In this document: in pieces, positions 9,801 through 18,863 of the stretch
How the letters are laid out: the number at the start of each line of letters is the position of its first letter
How positions within the stretch are numbered: position 1 is the stretch's first letter
Assembly: GCF_011762195.1 (NCBI RefSeq)
Contig: NZ_JAASQK010000006.1
Coordinates: 1 to 64,000 of the forward strand
Origin: Sphingomonas oligoaromativorans
GTDB taxonomy: Bacteria > Pseudomonadota > Alphaproteobacteria > Sphingomonadales > Sphingomonadaceae
Direction of reading: 5' to 3'
Length of the DNA: 64,000 bases
Notes under the pieces: generated by a model
Database searches by the model: none
Told to the model about the DNA's origin: nothing
What the model saw: only the letters and a program-made list of their open reading frames with translations
Program-made: the position numbers and the translations under genes

Positions 9801-12800
9801 GGCACGATCGCGGGCGGCGGCGCGTTGACGATCGACACGGGAGCGCTGGCGAACAGCGGCGGCAAGCTGCTGGCGACGGGCACGGGGGCGCTGACGCTGA
9901 CCAGCGTGGGAGCCGTCAGCGGAAGCGGCACGATTGGTGGCAATGGCGACGTCAGCGTGACGGCCGGCTCCATCGATATCGGCGCCGGAAGCCTGAGTGC
10001 GGTCGGCGCTCTCAGCCTGACCAGCAATGGTGATATTGCGACGGAAGGCGGTACGCTGATCGCTGGCGGCCCTCTCCATATGACGGCCGGCGGGGCGGTG
10101 CGGGCCATCCAGGGCGGCACGATCGTAAGCTCGGGGGCCGCGACCATCGATGCGCAGAGCCTGAACCTGGATGCCGGCCAGCTTGCGGTCGACAGCCTGA
10201 TCCTGACCGCCGGCAGCGCGAGCGTCCTGCATGGCGGCAAGCTGCTTATCAGCGGATCGGGGGCATCGAGCCTCTCGCTGTCGGGTACCCTCGATATTTC
10301 GGGCGGCGACCTCGAAGCCAATTCCGCCGATCTCGGCATTCGCGCCGCCACCTTGACCAATATCGGCGGACAACTGCTTCATCACGGCAGCGGCACGCTG
10401 ACCCTCGGCGTCACGAGCGGAACCAGCAGCGGGACGATCGGGACCAATGGCGCCCTGTTGTTCACGTCGGGAAACTTCGTCAACAGCGGCGCGATCAGTG
10501 CGATCTCGAATGCGACGATCGCGGCCACGACCTCCCTTGCCAACAGCGGCACGATCGGCAGTGGCGGTCAGCTCACGCTGAGCGGTGGCGCGCTCGTCAA
10601 CAGCGGCACGGTGTCGGGCCAGGGGGGCGTGAGCGTCAACGCCGGCAGCCTCGTCAATGATGGCGGCAAGCTTCTGGCCGGCAATTTCAGCGTGACCGGC
10701 GATGCGTCACAACTCGTCATCTCGACCAGTGGGGCGCTGTCGAGCCGCGGCGGCCTCATCGCGGCGACGGGCAATGCGAATGTTTCGGCCAGTGCCATCG
10801 ATCTTGGCGCGGGCGGCCGCCTGACCGGCGCGGGCGTTTCCGCCACGGCGACGAGCGGCAACATCAGCCTGGTCGGCGGCGACATCGACGGCGGTACGTT
10901 GGTACTCAATGCCGCAGGCAGTGTGGACGCATCCGCCGGGGGCCTCATTCAGGGCAACGCCGTCAGCATCCGCGGCACCACGCTCAAGACCGCAGCGGGC
11001 ACGCTTTCGGCCGGCACGCTCGATCTGGGGGTTGCGAACCTGCTGAACGCGGGAGGGACGATCTCGGTCTCGTCGACCAACGCTCTCGCCATTTCGGTCG
11101 GGGGCACGCTCGACAACAGCGCTGGCGGCACGATCGCGACCAATGCCGCCAGCCTCACGCTGGCGGCGGGCAACTTCTCGAACGCGGGCGGCACCATCCG
11201 CCATGCCGGGACGGGCACGCTCTCCCTGTCGTCGGGCGGCACGTTCGATAACAGTGCGGGCAGCATCGCCACCAACGGCCATTTCGCGCTCACGTCGAGC
11301 ACGCTCATCAATAATCGGGGGAGCCTCGTCTCTCCCGGCGCCAGCACCATTCTGGTCAGTGGTGCCATCCAGAATGTCGGCGGCACGATCAGCGCGGATG
11401 CGGGCCTCACCATCGATCCAAGCGCGATCGACAACAGTTCGGGCGTCATCACCAGCAATGGCGCGCTCTTCGTCGCAGCCGATAGCCTCACCAACCATGG
11501 CGGCCGCATCCAGGCGCTGGGCAGCGGCAATCTGACGCTTTCGGTTAGCGGCACGATCGACAACGGCGCGCAGGGCTTGATCGGCTCGAAAGCTGGTTTG
11601 TCGCTGAACGCGGGATCGCTCGTCAACGGCAGCGGCGTCGTCACCGCGTCCGGAGATGCGACGCTGACGCTCGGCAATCTCAGCAATGGTGGCGAGATTT
11701 CGGCCGGCGGTGCCCTCACGATCGGCGCTCAAGGCAGCATCGACAATGCGGGTGGCGCGCTCTCGGGCGGGTCGCTCTCGCTGACCGCCGCCAGTTTCGT
11801 CAACCATGGCGGCTCGGCGATCGGCACCTCGAACGCAACCTTCCAGATTGGCGGTTTGCTCGACAACAGCGCCGGTACGCTGGGCGGGTCGGGGCAGGTC
11901 CATATCGCTGCCGGCCAGCTCATCAATGGCGGTACGATCGCTGGCAGCGATGTGGGGATCGCCTTGTCGGGCGGACTCACGACCTATGCCGGGAGTAGCA
12001 TCTGGGCGAGCCACGATCTCAATCTCTCAGCCGCTTCCCTCTCCAACGCCGGTAGCATCGCGGCCGCGAACAACGCCTCCATCGCGGCGAACATGCTCGA
12101 TAATAGCGCGGCCAGCGGTGTGCTGGGCGGTGGCAATTTGCTCGCCCTCACGTTCAGCAGCGCCAATCTCGGCCATCTCGCTACCACCAACGATCTTTCG
12201 CTCACCGTCAATGGCAACTGGACGAATGCCGGCGGCCAGACGCTCTCCGCGCCGCATAACCTGTCGCTGACCGTCCACGGCTCGCTGACCAATGCCGGCA
12301 CGATCCAGGCCGACAACAGCGCGACGATCAGCAGCGATGGCGATCTCAGCAATCAGAGCGGTGGTACACTGAAGGCCGGGACGCTGGTGGTTTCGACCGG
12401 CGGAACGCTCGTCAACAGCGGCATCATCAACGGCACGGCGAGTACGACCATCAACGCCGGTAGCCTGGTCAACACCAGCCAGATCTTCGGCAATACGGTC
12501 TCGATCACGGCCCGCGGCGATGTCAGCAACATCGGTGCCAGTGCCGTGATCGCGACCCGCGCCGGCCCCCTCTCGATCCTGACACCCGGCAATGTCACCA
12601 ACGCCGACGGCGCCATGCTCTATTCGCTGGGCGACCTGATCATCGCCGGGCAAGACGGCAGTCAGAGCGGCAATTGGGGCCGGGCCAATTCGATCGTCAA
12701 CAGTTCGGCGACGATCCAGGCGACGGGTAACGGACTTCTGGCGGCCAACGCCATCGTCAACAAGCACACGTCGATCCAGACGCAGCAAGTCCTCACCAGC

Positions 12801-15800
12801 CAGGATCCCAACGACCCGGCGACTCCGGCGCATGTTCTCAACCTGACGTCATCGGATCCCAATTATATCGGTGGTTACAACCACAACCGCCTGTATTGGA
12901 ACAACTCCACCACTACGACGCAGATCGTGTCGGACAGCGGCCAGGGGCAGATCCTGTTCGGTGGCAACCTGACCATCGACGAAGGCAGCCTCAACAACCA
13001 GGCATCGACCATCTCGGCGAACGGCGTCCTCAACATCACCGGCGGTGCGGTCACCAATGCTGCGCTGATGGGTACGGACATCGCTATCCAGGACGGTTTC
13101 TACTTCGCACATAGTGGCGGCAGCGACGAATGGGGCGGCGACGTTTACGGCCCCGACAAGGCCCGATCACGGCGCTACCATGCTGAAACCGTGCAGGACA
13201 CGTTCACGCTGGCGGCCGCCGTGCTGTCGGGCGGCCGGGGCGTCCAGATCAACACCACCTCGCTGTCCAACCTCGCGCTCGATGCCCAGGGCAATGATGT
13301 CTCAGCCTATGCGCGCCAGACCGGAAGCTCCGGGCAAACCGTGCTCGGCTCTCATGGAGCCTCGGACTCCGTGGGCAACGCGCAAGGCGGGGGGCTGCGC
13401 GGCGGCGTAGGGGGAGCGACAGGGCCTTCTGCCACGGGGGGCACGCAGGCCGGTGGCCATGCCGGCCAGGTGTCCGGTGGCGCAGGCGTCAACGGTCAGG
13501 ACCATGACCTTGCCTCCGTGTCGGGCGGTACGGTTGGCGCAGTCGACGACGCGCAAAATGGCGGATCGCGCGGCGGGGTGGCGGGCGCCAACGGGCCTTC
13601 GAGCAGTACGGGCGCCAACGGGATCGCTCTCGACGGCGCCATCAGCGGCGACGGCAGCACGATCAACGGTCGGAGCGTCAGCCTCGCCTCTTTCAGCGGG
13701 CGTTCGCTTGACCAGCTCAGCGGCGGACAAGGTGGGAATTCCTCGATCACGCTGGCGGGCAGCACGGTCGGGCAGGCGAACGGCGCGGTACCGGGCACGA
13801 TCATCGGTCTGCCGGCAGGGGCTGCGAACGCCTTCCATGTCTCGCTCGGTGGCCTCTTCCAGTTCGCCACGCCCAATTCGAGCTATCTGATCGAGACCAA
13901 TCCGGCGTTCACCGACCAGCAGAATTTCCTGTCGAGCGACTATTTCCTGGACCGTCTCGGCTATGATCCGACGCGGGTGGAAAAGCGGCTCGGTGATGCG
14001 CTCTACGAGCAGCAACTGATCACCCAACAGGTGACGGCGCTGACCGGCTACACCCTGCTGACCGGCTACAGCAACAACGAGGACCAGTATCGGGCGTTGA
14101 TGAATGCGGGGGCGCAATATGCCCAGCAGTTCAATCTCACGTTCGGCGTGGGCCTGACCCCCGAGCAGATGGCGGCCCTGACCAGCGACATCGTGCTGCT
14201 GGTCGACCAGGTGGTGCAGACGCCGAGCGGGCCGCAGCATGCACTGGTGCCCGTCGTCTATCTGGCCAGCACGCATGCGGGTGACGTCCAGAGTTCGGGC
14301 GCGCTCATCGCCGGCAACACGGTCGACATCCACACCAGCGGCAATCTCGCCAATTCGGGCGTGATCGCCGCCAATCTGGGAAGCAGCATCACGGCAGGGG
14401 CCGATCTGCTCAACTCCGGCACGATCGCGGGTGGCCAGGTGGCAACGATCTCGGCGGGCGGGGATCTCGTCTCGAAGGGCGGCACTTTTTCGGGCGGCAA
14501 CCTGACGCTGGCGGCCGGCGGGGACATGCTGCTGGGTGCCGTCGCCACCGAAAGCCATGGCGCAACCAGCCTGGCCGGCGGTAGCGGCTCGATCACGGAC
14601 AGCGTCACCCACAAGGTCACCAGCATCGACGCGACCGGCAATCTGCAGATTGTGGCGGCCGGCAACCTGACGAGCCAGGGCGCGCAGTTGGCCGCAGGCG
14701 GCAGCGCCAGCCTTGCGGTTGGCGGCACCGCGACGCTGGGTGCGGTCACCGACACCACGACCACGGTTGAAACCCAGAAGATCAGCCATGGCCTGACGGG
14801 CAGCTACTCGGTCGACGAGACGGTGAAAGGCACAACGCTGACGGGCGCCAACGGCGTGACCGTATCGGCCGGTCTCAGCGATCCGTCGGGCAAGCTGATC
14901 CTTGAGGGCGGGACGATCAGCTCCGACAAGGGCGCGGTCGTGCTGTCCGGCACCGGCGGCGTGACCATCGCCACCGTCAACGAGCATGACACCAGCCTCA
15001 CCACCACCGAGACCAAGAAGTCCGGCCTGCTCTCATCGACCAAGACGACGATCAGTGACAGCCTCACCAGCGACACCGCCATCGGCTCTACGATCTCCGG
15101 TAACACCGTCACCATCGCCAGCTCCGCCGGCGGGATTGCCGTGATCGGATCCACGGTCGCGGGGACGGACAGCGTCGCTCTCGTCGCCAAGGGGCCGATC
15201 TCCATCACCGACGCGACCAGCACGGCGGAGGAGAATAACAGCAAGACCGTCAAGACATCCGGGATCACCGGGGCCGGTATCGGTGTATCGATCGGCTCCT
15301 CAAAGCTCAGCGAGACGGATACGACAAGCACTTCCACCTCCGTCGGCTCACTTGTCGGCGCGACGAATGGCAGCGTTACCATCGCATCGAGTGATGCGGT
15401 CACCGTCAAAGGCTCTCAACTGATCGCGGGCGGCGGCGATCTCAGCGTCGTCGGCAAAAGCGTATCGATCACCAATGGCGTCGATACTTCGAGTGAGACC
15501 AGCACGACCCAATATAAATCGACCGGACTCTCGATTGGGCTTTCAGGCGGCGTAATCTCGACCGCGATGGCGGCATCCAACGCCATTGGTGGTGCGACCC
15601 ATACCAGCGACGGCCGCACGCAGGCGCTCGAAGGCATTGCCGCAGCGCGTGACGTCTATGATACGGCACAGGGAGCGGGAAGTCTCGCTGCTGGAGCTGA
15701 CGCCCTTGGCAAGGGCGATATCAGGGGTGCTTCGGGTGCAACAGGGATCGTGCTCAACATCGGCTTCGGCACGAGCAAGAGCAGCACCAGTTCGAGCAGC

Positions 15801-18299
15801 AGCAGCAGCACCGCGGTCGGTTCGCAGCTTTCGGCCAGCGGTGACGTCAATATCGTCGCAACCGGCGGAGCCGGGGCTGGCGCGATTTCGGTGGTCGGTT
15901 CCACCATTCAGGGCACCAACGTGAACTTGGCTGGCGACAGCATCACGCTGGCGGCTGCGACCGATACGCGCTCGTCGACGAACAGCTCCAAGAGCAGTTC
16001 GATGGGCGTCGGCGCGACGATCGGCTCCAACGGCGTCTCCGTGAGCGGTTCGTTCAGTCAATCGAAGGGCAACGGCAGCAGCGAAGAGACGACGCACACC
16101 AACACAGTGATCACCTCCAGCGGGACGACGACGGTGGCTTCTGCTGGCAACACGACGCTTTCGGGCGCCGAGGTCCATGCCGATCAGATCGTGGCCGCAG
16201 TGGGCGGCACGCTGGCGATCACGAGCTTGCAGGATACAGGAGCGCAGCAGCAGCATGCGTCGAGCTTCGGGGTTGGCGTCGGCGTTTCGGCTGGAGGCGT
16301 ACCGTCGGGGTCGATCTCGATCTCGTCGAGCAAGGGTGATGCGAACTACGCGAGCGTGACCTCGCCGAGCGGTTTGTTCGCGGGCGATGGCGGGTTCCAG
16401 ATCAGCGCGGGGGCGACCGTGCTGACGGGCGGCTATATCACTTCAAGCGCGACTGCGGCTGCCGCTAACGCCAATAATCTGACGACCGGAACGCTGGTCA
16501 CCCAGAACATCGACAATGCGTCGAGCTACAGCACCAAGACCGGCGGCATCGGGCTGAGCCTTGGGGCGGGGCCGGGCATGACGGGCCTGTCGACGGCCAT
16601 GCCTCAGGGCAAGAACGGGTCCGACAGCAGCACGACGACGAGCGGCGTCACCCAGAACGGCGGGGGATTGTCGGTGCATATCACCGATACGACCGGGCAG
16701 TTGGCGGCGACGGGGCAGACAGCGGACCAAGCGGCGGCAGCGCTCGCCGCGGCCAGCCAGGGGCTCACGACGGACAACGTCCAGTCGCATGCGGGCGTGC
16801 TCGCCAACACGCCCGATATCGCCGCCATCCTGCAGACCCAGCAGCAGCGCCAGGATGCGGCAGCGGCGGCGGGCTATGCGATCGCGCGGACGGAAGGCGA
16901 TATCGCTCAAGCCTTGCATCTCGAGGAGGGCAGCGGGGGTAAGGCGATACTGCAAGGCGCCGGCGCTGGCCTGCTCGCCGGTCTGGGCGGCGGCGATGTG
17001 GCGGGCGCGGTCGGCGGTGCCGTTGCGAGTCAGTTGGCGGCGCCTACCCTGATCAAATTGGGCAACGAGGCGGCCGGCACTCTCGATCCGAACGGGACGA
17101 CCGGAAAGACGGCTATCGCCGACCTCGTCAGCAATCTGGCCAGCAACGCTGTCGGAGGGCTCGTCGGCGGAGGCTCGGGCGCGTCCGTGGCGGGAACCTT
17201 CAACCAGTACAATCGTCAGCTCCACAAGAGCGAGCAGGAGAAGCTGGCCACCCTGGAAGCTGGCAAGAGCGAGGTACAGAAGCAGCAGCTCGAGGAAGCC
17301 GCCTGCTACCTCGTGCGTTGTTGGTACAACGAACGATCCGATGGCATTACGGTGCCGTCGGATCCGTGGACACTAGCGAGTATCGACCCGAAAAGCCCGG
17401 AATATGCCTGGGCTATCGACGAGTTGACTAAGGGGGGTGGCTTCACCGAAACGCCCCGGGAGATCAGCAGCGAGAACGCCAACCAGTATAATTACGACCA
17501 TGGCGCAAAACCTGTCTACGACACCAATCCCTGGACGTTGCAGGACTATCTCAAGGGTCAGGGCAGCAACGCCGATCTGCTGATCGGCGTTGCCCAGGGT
17601 ATTGGGCGTTCGGTGGTCGACACGACCAACACCGTCAGCAACCAGATGAGCCTGATGGACGGAAGTTGGCTGGCAAGTCAGTTCACTGGCGTCACACCAT
17701 CCATTCCGACGCCCGACATCCTCAAACCCTCGAATGGCGCACAGGACGTCGGTGGTTATCTCGGCCAACTGACCTTTCTCATTGCCGGACTCCCCGCCAC
17801 AAGCGGTGCCATCAAGGCTCTCGGAGCAGGCGCTGATCTCAGCTCCGCCATCTCCACAACGTCCGGCATCGCTGAAGGTGTCGCTGCAGATAGCGAAGCC
17901 GCGTCTCTGACGCGTCCAAGCTGGCGACAATCGGAAATCGATGTGGGTAATGAATTGGGGTCTGGCGCTCGCCCTCAGGTTAGCTATTTGGACGGCAACG
18001 AGGTGCGCAACGGCACTCCTAATAGCGTTCGTCCCGATTTCGTGGCTGCCGATTGGTCCCTAAGCTTTGAGGTCAAGAACTACAATGTCGCTACGACTAC
18101 GGAAGGCCTCATTAGCAACGTCGTGCGTCAAGCAGAGCAGCGAGTTGTCAACCTCCCTGAAGGGATGCAGCAGCAGGTTATTATCGATGTGCGCGGTCAA
18201 ACTCTGAGTCTTCAACAGGAAATTTCAATTCGTCAGGCCATTGTACAACGATCCAATGGGGTAATTAGCCCGAACTCCATAAGGTTTAAGGCGCAATGA
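3819..18299 (+). CDS. cdiA: Giant TpsA exoprotein, CdiA/filamentous haemagglutinin family, with C-terminal PD-(D/E)xK toxin domain
   Basis: A 4,826-residue secreted rod. Order: signal peptide ending about residue 48 (WPVTAQ); TPS/haemagglutination domain to about residue 300 with the NSNGI motif and a CAGC pair near residue 155; a very long FHA-repeat region of Gly/Ser/Asn/Thr-rich beta-helix to about residue 3100; a Gly-rich linker; the conserved CdiA segment YLIETNPAF...SSDYFLDRLG near residue 3355 through TSDIVLLVDQ; FHA-2-type repeats (about 3650-4190) with KSGLLSSTKTT; an Ala/Gly pretoxin region; and the toxin. The last about 130 residues carry RPDF (Asp4740) and EVKNY (Glu4751, Lys4753), a D-x10-E-x-K arrangement typical of PD-(D/E)xK nucleases. 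No VENN motif was seen before the toxin. Base composition drops in GC over the toxin tip. Likely role: contact-dependent delivery of a nuclease into neighbouring cells, exported by the upstream TpsB and neutralised by the downstream gene. Confidence 0.93.
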   Translation: MTGQHILVYRGSPVRGRQPRRFSKRFHAIIRMTMIGTVLSSSWPVTAQVTPGGVHAPMMDAASNGTKIVKINTPNGKGASLNTYQDFNVGPAGLILNNSPSITSTQLAGYIDGNDALKANGPASLIINQVVGASPSALNGYLEVAGSPAQVVVANSNGISCAGCGFINTPWATLTTGTPLFGQDGALAGFQVREGAISVGGSGLNASNMRLDLFSRALEVNAGIWADKVNASAGAADIATGAASDDIVVTAQKTSAQTPAFALDVAALGGMYARSIRLVGTEAGLGVRVDGTLASLEQGFTLTAAGNVEIAGKAVGTTTASIEAGGDAVVSGTVYAPKGVTVVTGGQLANSGLVASGSDLNLSVGSLSSTGVLAAGLGQDGSLGAAGRIGITSTGAVALGGQTVAPDRFTLSAGPTSIAGTIQAASANLVTGDFTLTSSGQLLVGGALGLTSTSFVNNGIVQGNDVTVSSGAATNSGMLASTGRLSLQTSGSLTNSGTIQAADTASLGAGSLSNSGNILNTSSAATSIEVAGAISSRASVIGANGDLTISATSVDVGGGTLLSGGNLTVATGVGGIIADAGGLITASRTATLTSAGTIDLHNGGQLAATTVALSGGSLINDGGIILSTGSDAASISVAGTLSNVSGQIRANGADFSLQAGSLVNQAGSIAHAGSGIFTLTVLNGADNSQRGQIATNGALAVQAGTFANAGGIVQAAHALTLTAGSIDNNQGQILATGTAALNLSATGGVQGRNGVIGGNGDVSIRAGLIDIGGATGQTSAGGMLSVVAVSGDLKADGGALISAGGNANLSAAGLLDGRASTFLSGGTLSLDAAKLILDTASLSSKGLSLQAPVLSLKNAMVVQAGGAGSIATTGVLDYSGAVIQAGGTDFAIAAAGLVNEKGQILHSGSGVFSITVAGGIDNKGGRIATNGSLALQAGSLDNSAGAITALGSIVLATTGTLDNDGGAVVSGGRLTLAAGDISNAAGDIEATGAITVQAASLTGAGGVLKATGAGSNLNLIATGNVEARGGLIGAAGALSVHAASLDVGGKGSLIAGTNLGLTTSTGDIRLDGATVSADIIAATAKGALVTDAGTLSARSFDLSAASLSNMAGSLLGATSSRISVAGTLANSGSILVNGGDLSVAGGSLTNSGQIAAAGTGTLALTLTGTGTNMAGGTIGSNGSLGINAAAFANQGSILSVGPATLAVAGALDNSGGTFSSSGTLTIATGSLANGGGKLTATGTGTLTLTSLGAVSGAGLIGGNGDVSVRAASIDIGTGTLSAAGSLSATSLSGDITTQGGTIVANGALQLTAAGRVGASAGATIAGSGSATLNATTLTLDGATLQADSVTLTATDAHITHGAKLLASGTAASGLLLSGMLDLSGGTIEANSADLTIQAGSLVNTGGQLLHHGVGTLSLTAATLDSSGTLATNGKLLLSGGVLTNSGTISAVGDARLTVATSLTSNGTIAAGGALDLTGSSIVNGGTIAGTRGLAISGSTLTNGGGRLLAGDFSTAIDSTGLNLDVTGALSSRNGLIATTGLATVGAGSIDLSAGGRLTGATVVATATSGNIVAAGGGIDATSLTLTASGTIDASAGGVLQGNAVSIHGTTLQTAGGKLQAGTLDLGVANLLNAGGAISVSSANVLTFNLAGTLDNSAGGLIETNAANWSIGAGTLSNAGGAIRHAGTGTLSFNLTGGLENGGGTIATNGGLALTALSLANGNHGSITALGDTSLSVSGSFANDGGALLGGGALHLAAGAVSNAGGDIEARGNIVAELASLTGAGGQIKATGTGSSLMLTATGAIEARGGVIGSAGDTTVRAASLDVGGNGNLIATGTLSATSTSGGIQADGGLISAARLTLASAGALVTDRGTVSAGSFDISAGSLSNLGGTVVGDGTSRITTAGQFSNSGVVQIDGGDLTLSAGTLVNSGTLANAGTGALNLSVGGSITNAGGGVIATNGSLSLGAGSLANQGSISSAGTAHLIIQNLLDNSGGTIAGGGALTIDTGALANSGGKLLATGTGALTLTSVGAVSGSGTIGGNGDVSVTAGSIDIGAGSLSAVGALSLTSNGDIATEGGTLIAGGPLHMTAGGAVRAIQGGTIVSSGAATIDAQSLNLDAGQLAVDSLILTAGSASVLHGGKLLISGSGASSLSLSGTLDISGGDLEANSADLGIRAATLTNIGGQLLHHGSGTLTLGVTSGTSSGTIGTNGALLFTSGNFVNSGAISAISNATIAATTSLANSGTIGSGGQLTLSGGALVNSGTVSGQGGVSVNAGSLVNDGGKLLAGNFSVTGDASQLVISTSGALSSRGGLIAATGNANVSASAIDLGAGGRLTGAGVSATATSGNISLVGGDIDGGTLVLNAAGSVDASAGGLIQGNAVSIRGTTLKTAAGTLSAGTLDLGVANLLNAGGTISVSSTNALAISVGGTLDNSAGGTIATNAASLTLAAGNFSNAGGTIRHAGTGTLSLSSGGTFDNSAGSIATNGHFALTSSTLINNRGSLVSPGASTILVSGAIQNVGGTISADAGLTIDPSAIDNSSGVITSNGALFVAADSLTNHGGRIQALGSGNLTLSVSGTIDNGAQGLIGSKAGLSLNAGSLVNGSGVVTASGDATLTLGNLSNGGEISAGGALTIGAQGSIDNAGGALSGGSLSLTAASFVNHGGSAIGTSNATFQIGGLLDNSAGTLGGSGQVHIAAGQLINGGTIAGSDVGIALSGGLTTYAGSSIWASHDLNLSAASLSNAGSIAAANNASIAANMLDNSAASGVLGGGNLLALTFSSANLGHLATTNDLSLTVNGNWTNAGGQTLSAPHNLSLTVHGSLTNAGTIQADNSATISSDGDLSNQSGGTLKAGTLVVSTGGTLVNSGIINGTASTTINAGSLVNTSQIFGNTVSITARGDVSNIGASAVIATRAGPLSILTPGNVTNADGAMLYSLGDLIIAGQDGSQSGNWGRANSIVNSSATIQATGNGLLAANAIVNKHTSIQTQQVLTSQDPNDPATPAHVLNLTSSDPNYIGGYNHNRLYWNNSTTTTQIVSDSGQGQILFGGNLTIDEGSLNNQASTISANGVLNITGGAVTNAALMGTDIAIQDGFYFAHSGGSDEWGGDVYGPDKARSRRYHAETVQDTFTLAAAVLSGGRGVQINTTSLSNLALDAQGNDVSAYARQTGSSGQTVLGSHGASDSVGNAQGGGLRGGVGGATGPSATGGTQAGGHAGQVSGGAGVNGQDHDLASVSGGTVGAVDDAQNGGSRGGVAGANGPSSSTGANGIALDGAISGDGSTINGRSVSLASFSGRSLDQLSGGQGGNSSITLAGSTVGQANGAVPGTIIGLPAGAANAFHVSLGGLFQFATPNSSYLIETNPAFTDQQNFLSSDYFLDRLGYDPTRVEKRLGDALYEQQLITQQVTALTGYTLLTGYSNNEDQYRALMNAGAQYAQQFNLTFGVGLTPEQMAALTSDIVLLVDQVVQTPSGPQHALVPVVYLASTHAGDVQSSGALIAGNTVDIHTSGNLANSGVIAANLGSSITAGADLLNSGTIAGGQVATISAGGDLVSKGGTFSGGNLTLAAGGDMLLGAVATESHGATSLAGGSGSITDSVTHKVTSIDATGNLQIVAAGNLTSQGAQLAAGGSASLAVGGTATLGAVTDTTTTVETQKISHGLTGSYSVDETVKGTTLTGANGVTVSAGLSDPSGKLILEGGTISSDKGAVVLSGTGGVTIATVNEHDTSLTTTETKKSGLLSSTKTTISDSLTSDTAIGSTISGNTVTIASSAGGIAVIGSTVAGTDSVALVAKGPISITDATSTAEENNSKTVKTSGITGAGIGVSIGSSKLSETDTTSTSTSVGSLVGATNGSVTIASSDAVTVKGSQLIAGGGDLSVVGKSVSITNGVDTSSETSTTQYKSTGLSIGLSGGVISTAMAASNAIGGATHTSDGRTQALEGIAAARDVYDTAQGAGSLAAGADALGKGDIRGASGATGIVLNIGFGTSKSSTSSSSSSSTAVGSQLSASGDVNIVATGGAGAGAISVVGSTIQGTNVNLAGDSITLAAATDTRSSTNSSKSSSMGVGATIGSNGVSVSGSFSQSKGNGSSEETTHTNTVITSSGTTTVASAGNTTLSGAEVHADQIVAAVGGTLAITSLQDTGAQQQHASSFGVGVGVSAGGVPSGSISISSSKGDANYASVTSPSGLFAGDGGFQISAGATVLTGGYITSSATAAAANANNLTTGTLVTQNIDNASSYSTKTGGIGLSLGAGPGMTGLSTAMPQGKNGSDSSTTTSGVTQNGGGLSVHITDTTGQLAATGQTADQAAAALAAASQGLTTDNVQSHAGVLANTPDIAAILQTQQQRQDAAAAAGYAIARTEGDIAQALHLEEGSGGKAILQGAGAGLLAGLGGGDVAGAVGGAVASQLAAPTLIKLGNEAAGTLDPNGTTGKTAIADLVSNLASNAVGGLVGGGSGASVAGTFNQYNRQLHKSEQEKLATLEAGKSEVQKQQLEEAACYLVRCWYNERSDGITVPSDPWTLASIDPKSPEYAWAIDELTKGGGFTETPREISSENANQYNYDHGAKPVYDTNPWTLQDYLKGQGSNADLLIGVAQGIGRSVVDTTNTVSNQMSLMDGSWLASQFTGVTPSIPTPDILKPSNGAQDVGGYLGQLTFLIAGLPATSGAIKALGAGADLSSAISTTSGIAEGVAADSEAASLTRPSWRQSEIDVGNELGSGARPQVSYLDGNEVRNGTPNSVRPDFVAADWSLSFEVKNYNVATTTEGLISNVVRQAEQRVVNLPEGMQQQVIIDVRGQTLSLQQEISIRQAIVQRSNGVISPNSIRFKAQ
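6774..11447 (+). repeat. Diverged tandem super-repeat of about 2.34 kb (about 780 residues) inside cdiA
   Basis: Two consecutive units of the FHA rod align along their length at a nearly constant offset: GDIEA at 6774 and 9111 (2,337 bp apart), IGGNGDVS at 7596 and 9933 (2,337 bp), GNAVSI at 8619 and 10953 (2,334 bp). Unit boundaries are arbitrary; I use 6774-9110 and 9111-11447. Matching blocks also include QLLHH, LDLGVANLLNAGG and IRHAGTGTLS. The copies differ at many residues, so the duplication is old or under diversifying change. The segment just before 6774 also resembles the end of unit 1 (IATNGSLAL with IATNGGLAL), so the array may start earlier. Confidence 0.85.
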
Positions 18300-18802
18300 G
18301 AACTATAGGATTTGATGGAGGAAGCTCGTTATACGAGCTCGGACCTGCTTCTGACGTGATATTATTCTTTCAATGCCTTGATGTATACGCGGTGAAAAGG
18401 GAGATGTATGATGGATGGAGCCTTCTTACCGACCGTCTGTATCGGCGCTATGTGAGAATGGTCGATAATGAAAGAACGTCATTCTTGATGGATAGGGTGC
18501 AGAGCTCTTTTGAACGGGAAGCCACCGATTCGGCTATTGATTGGAATAACTTTAATAGTGATCAGAGTTGGCTGGAGCCTTCAAGGTCAACATTGGCAGA
18601 CCTGTTCAGTAGATATTTTGATGGATTTTCCAGATGTATTGAATCTGCAAAGCTAAATTATGAAACGTTCAAGGAATATTCGGGTTATAGTTATGAGCCT
18701 GTTCGCATTGTAATCTCTGATTTAGCGGGATTCGCCCGTGACAAAAACAAGTCGCTAGGCGAGTATGACGCTCTGGAAGGGCAGCCGTTTTGGCTTCAGT
18801 GA
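18296..18802 (+). CDS. Probable CDI immunity protein (CdiI-like), unassigned family
   Basis: A 168-residue cytosolic-looking acidic protein whose ATG overlaps the cdiA TGA as ATGA, the classical toxin/immunity arrangement. It has no signal peptide or membrane segment and is rich in aromatic and acidic residues (for example DWNNFNSDQSW), as expected of a protein that masks a nuclease active site. I do not recognise a named immunity family. The gene is markedly more AT-rich than all flanking genes, like the adjacent toxin tip, which fits the exchange of CdiA-CT/CdiI cassettes between lineages. Function is inferred from position, size and composition; a link to the adjacent PD-(D/E)xK toxin is the simplest reading. 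Confidence 0.75.
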   Translation: MRTIGFDGGSSLYELGPASDVILFFQCLDVYAVKREMYDGWSLLTDRLYRRYVRMVDNERTSFLMDRVQSSFEREATDSAIDWNNFNSDQSWLEPSRSTLADLFSRYFDGFSRCIESAKLNYETFKEYSGYSYEPVRIVISDLAGFARDKNKSLGEYDALEGQPFWLQ

Positions 18803-18863
18803 GAGGTGCTCTGAGCACACGGAGCTATGCTGTTGATTTCCAATGAGATCTGACCCGGGATTT

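Noticed and set aside
6774-11447. Regular internal repetition considered as a CRISPR-like or satellite array.
   Set aside because: Repeats are in frame within a single protein, diverged, very long and without spacers, fitting FHA rod duplication.
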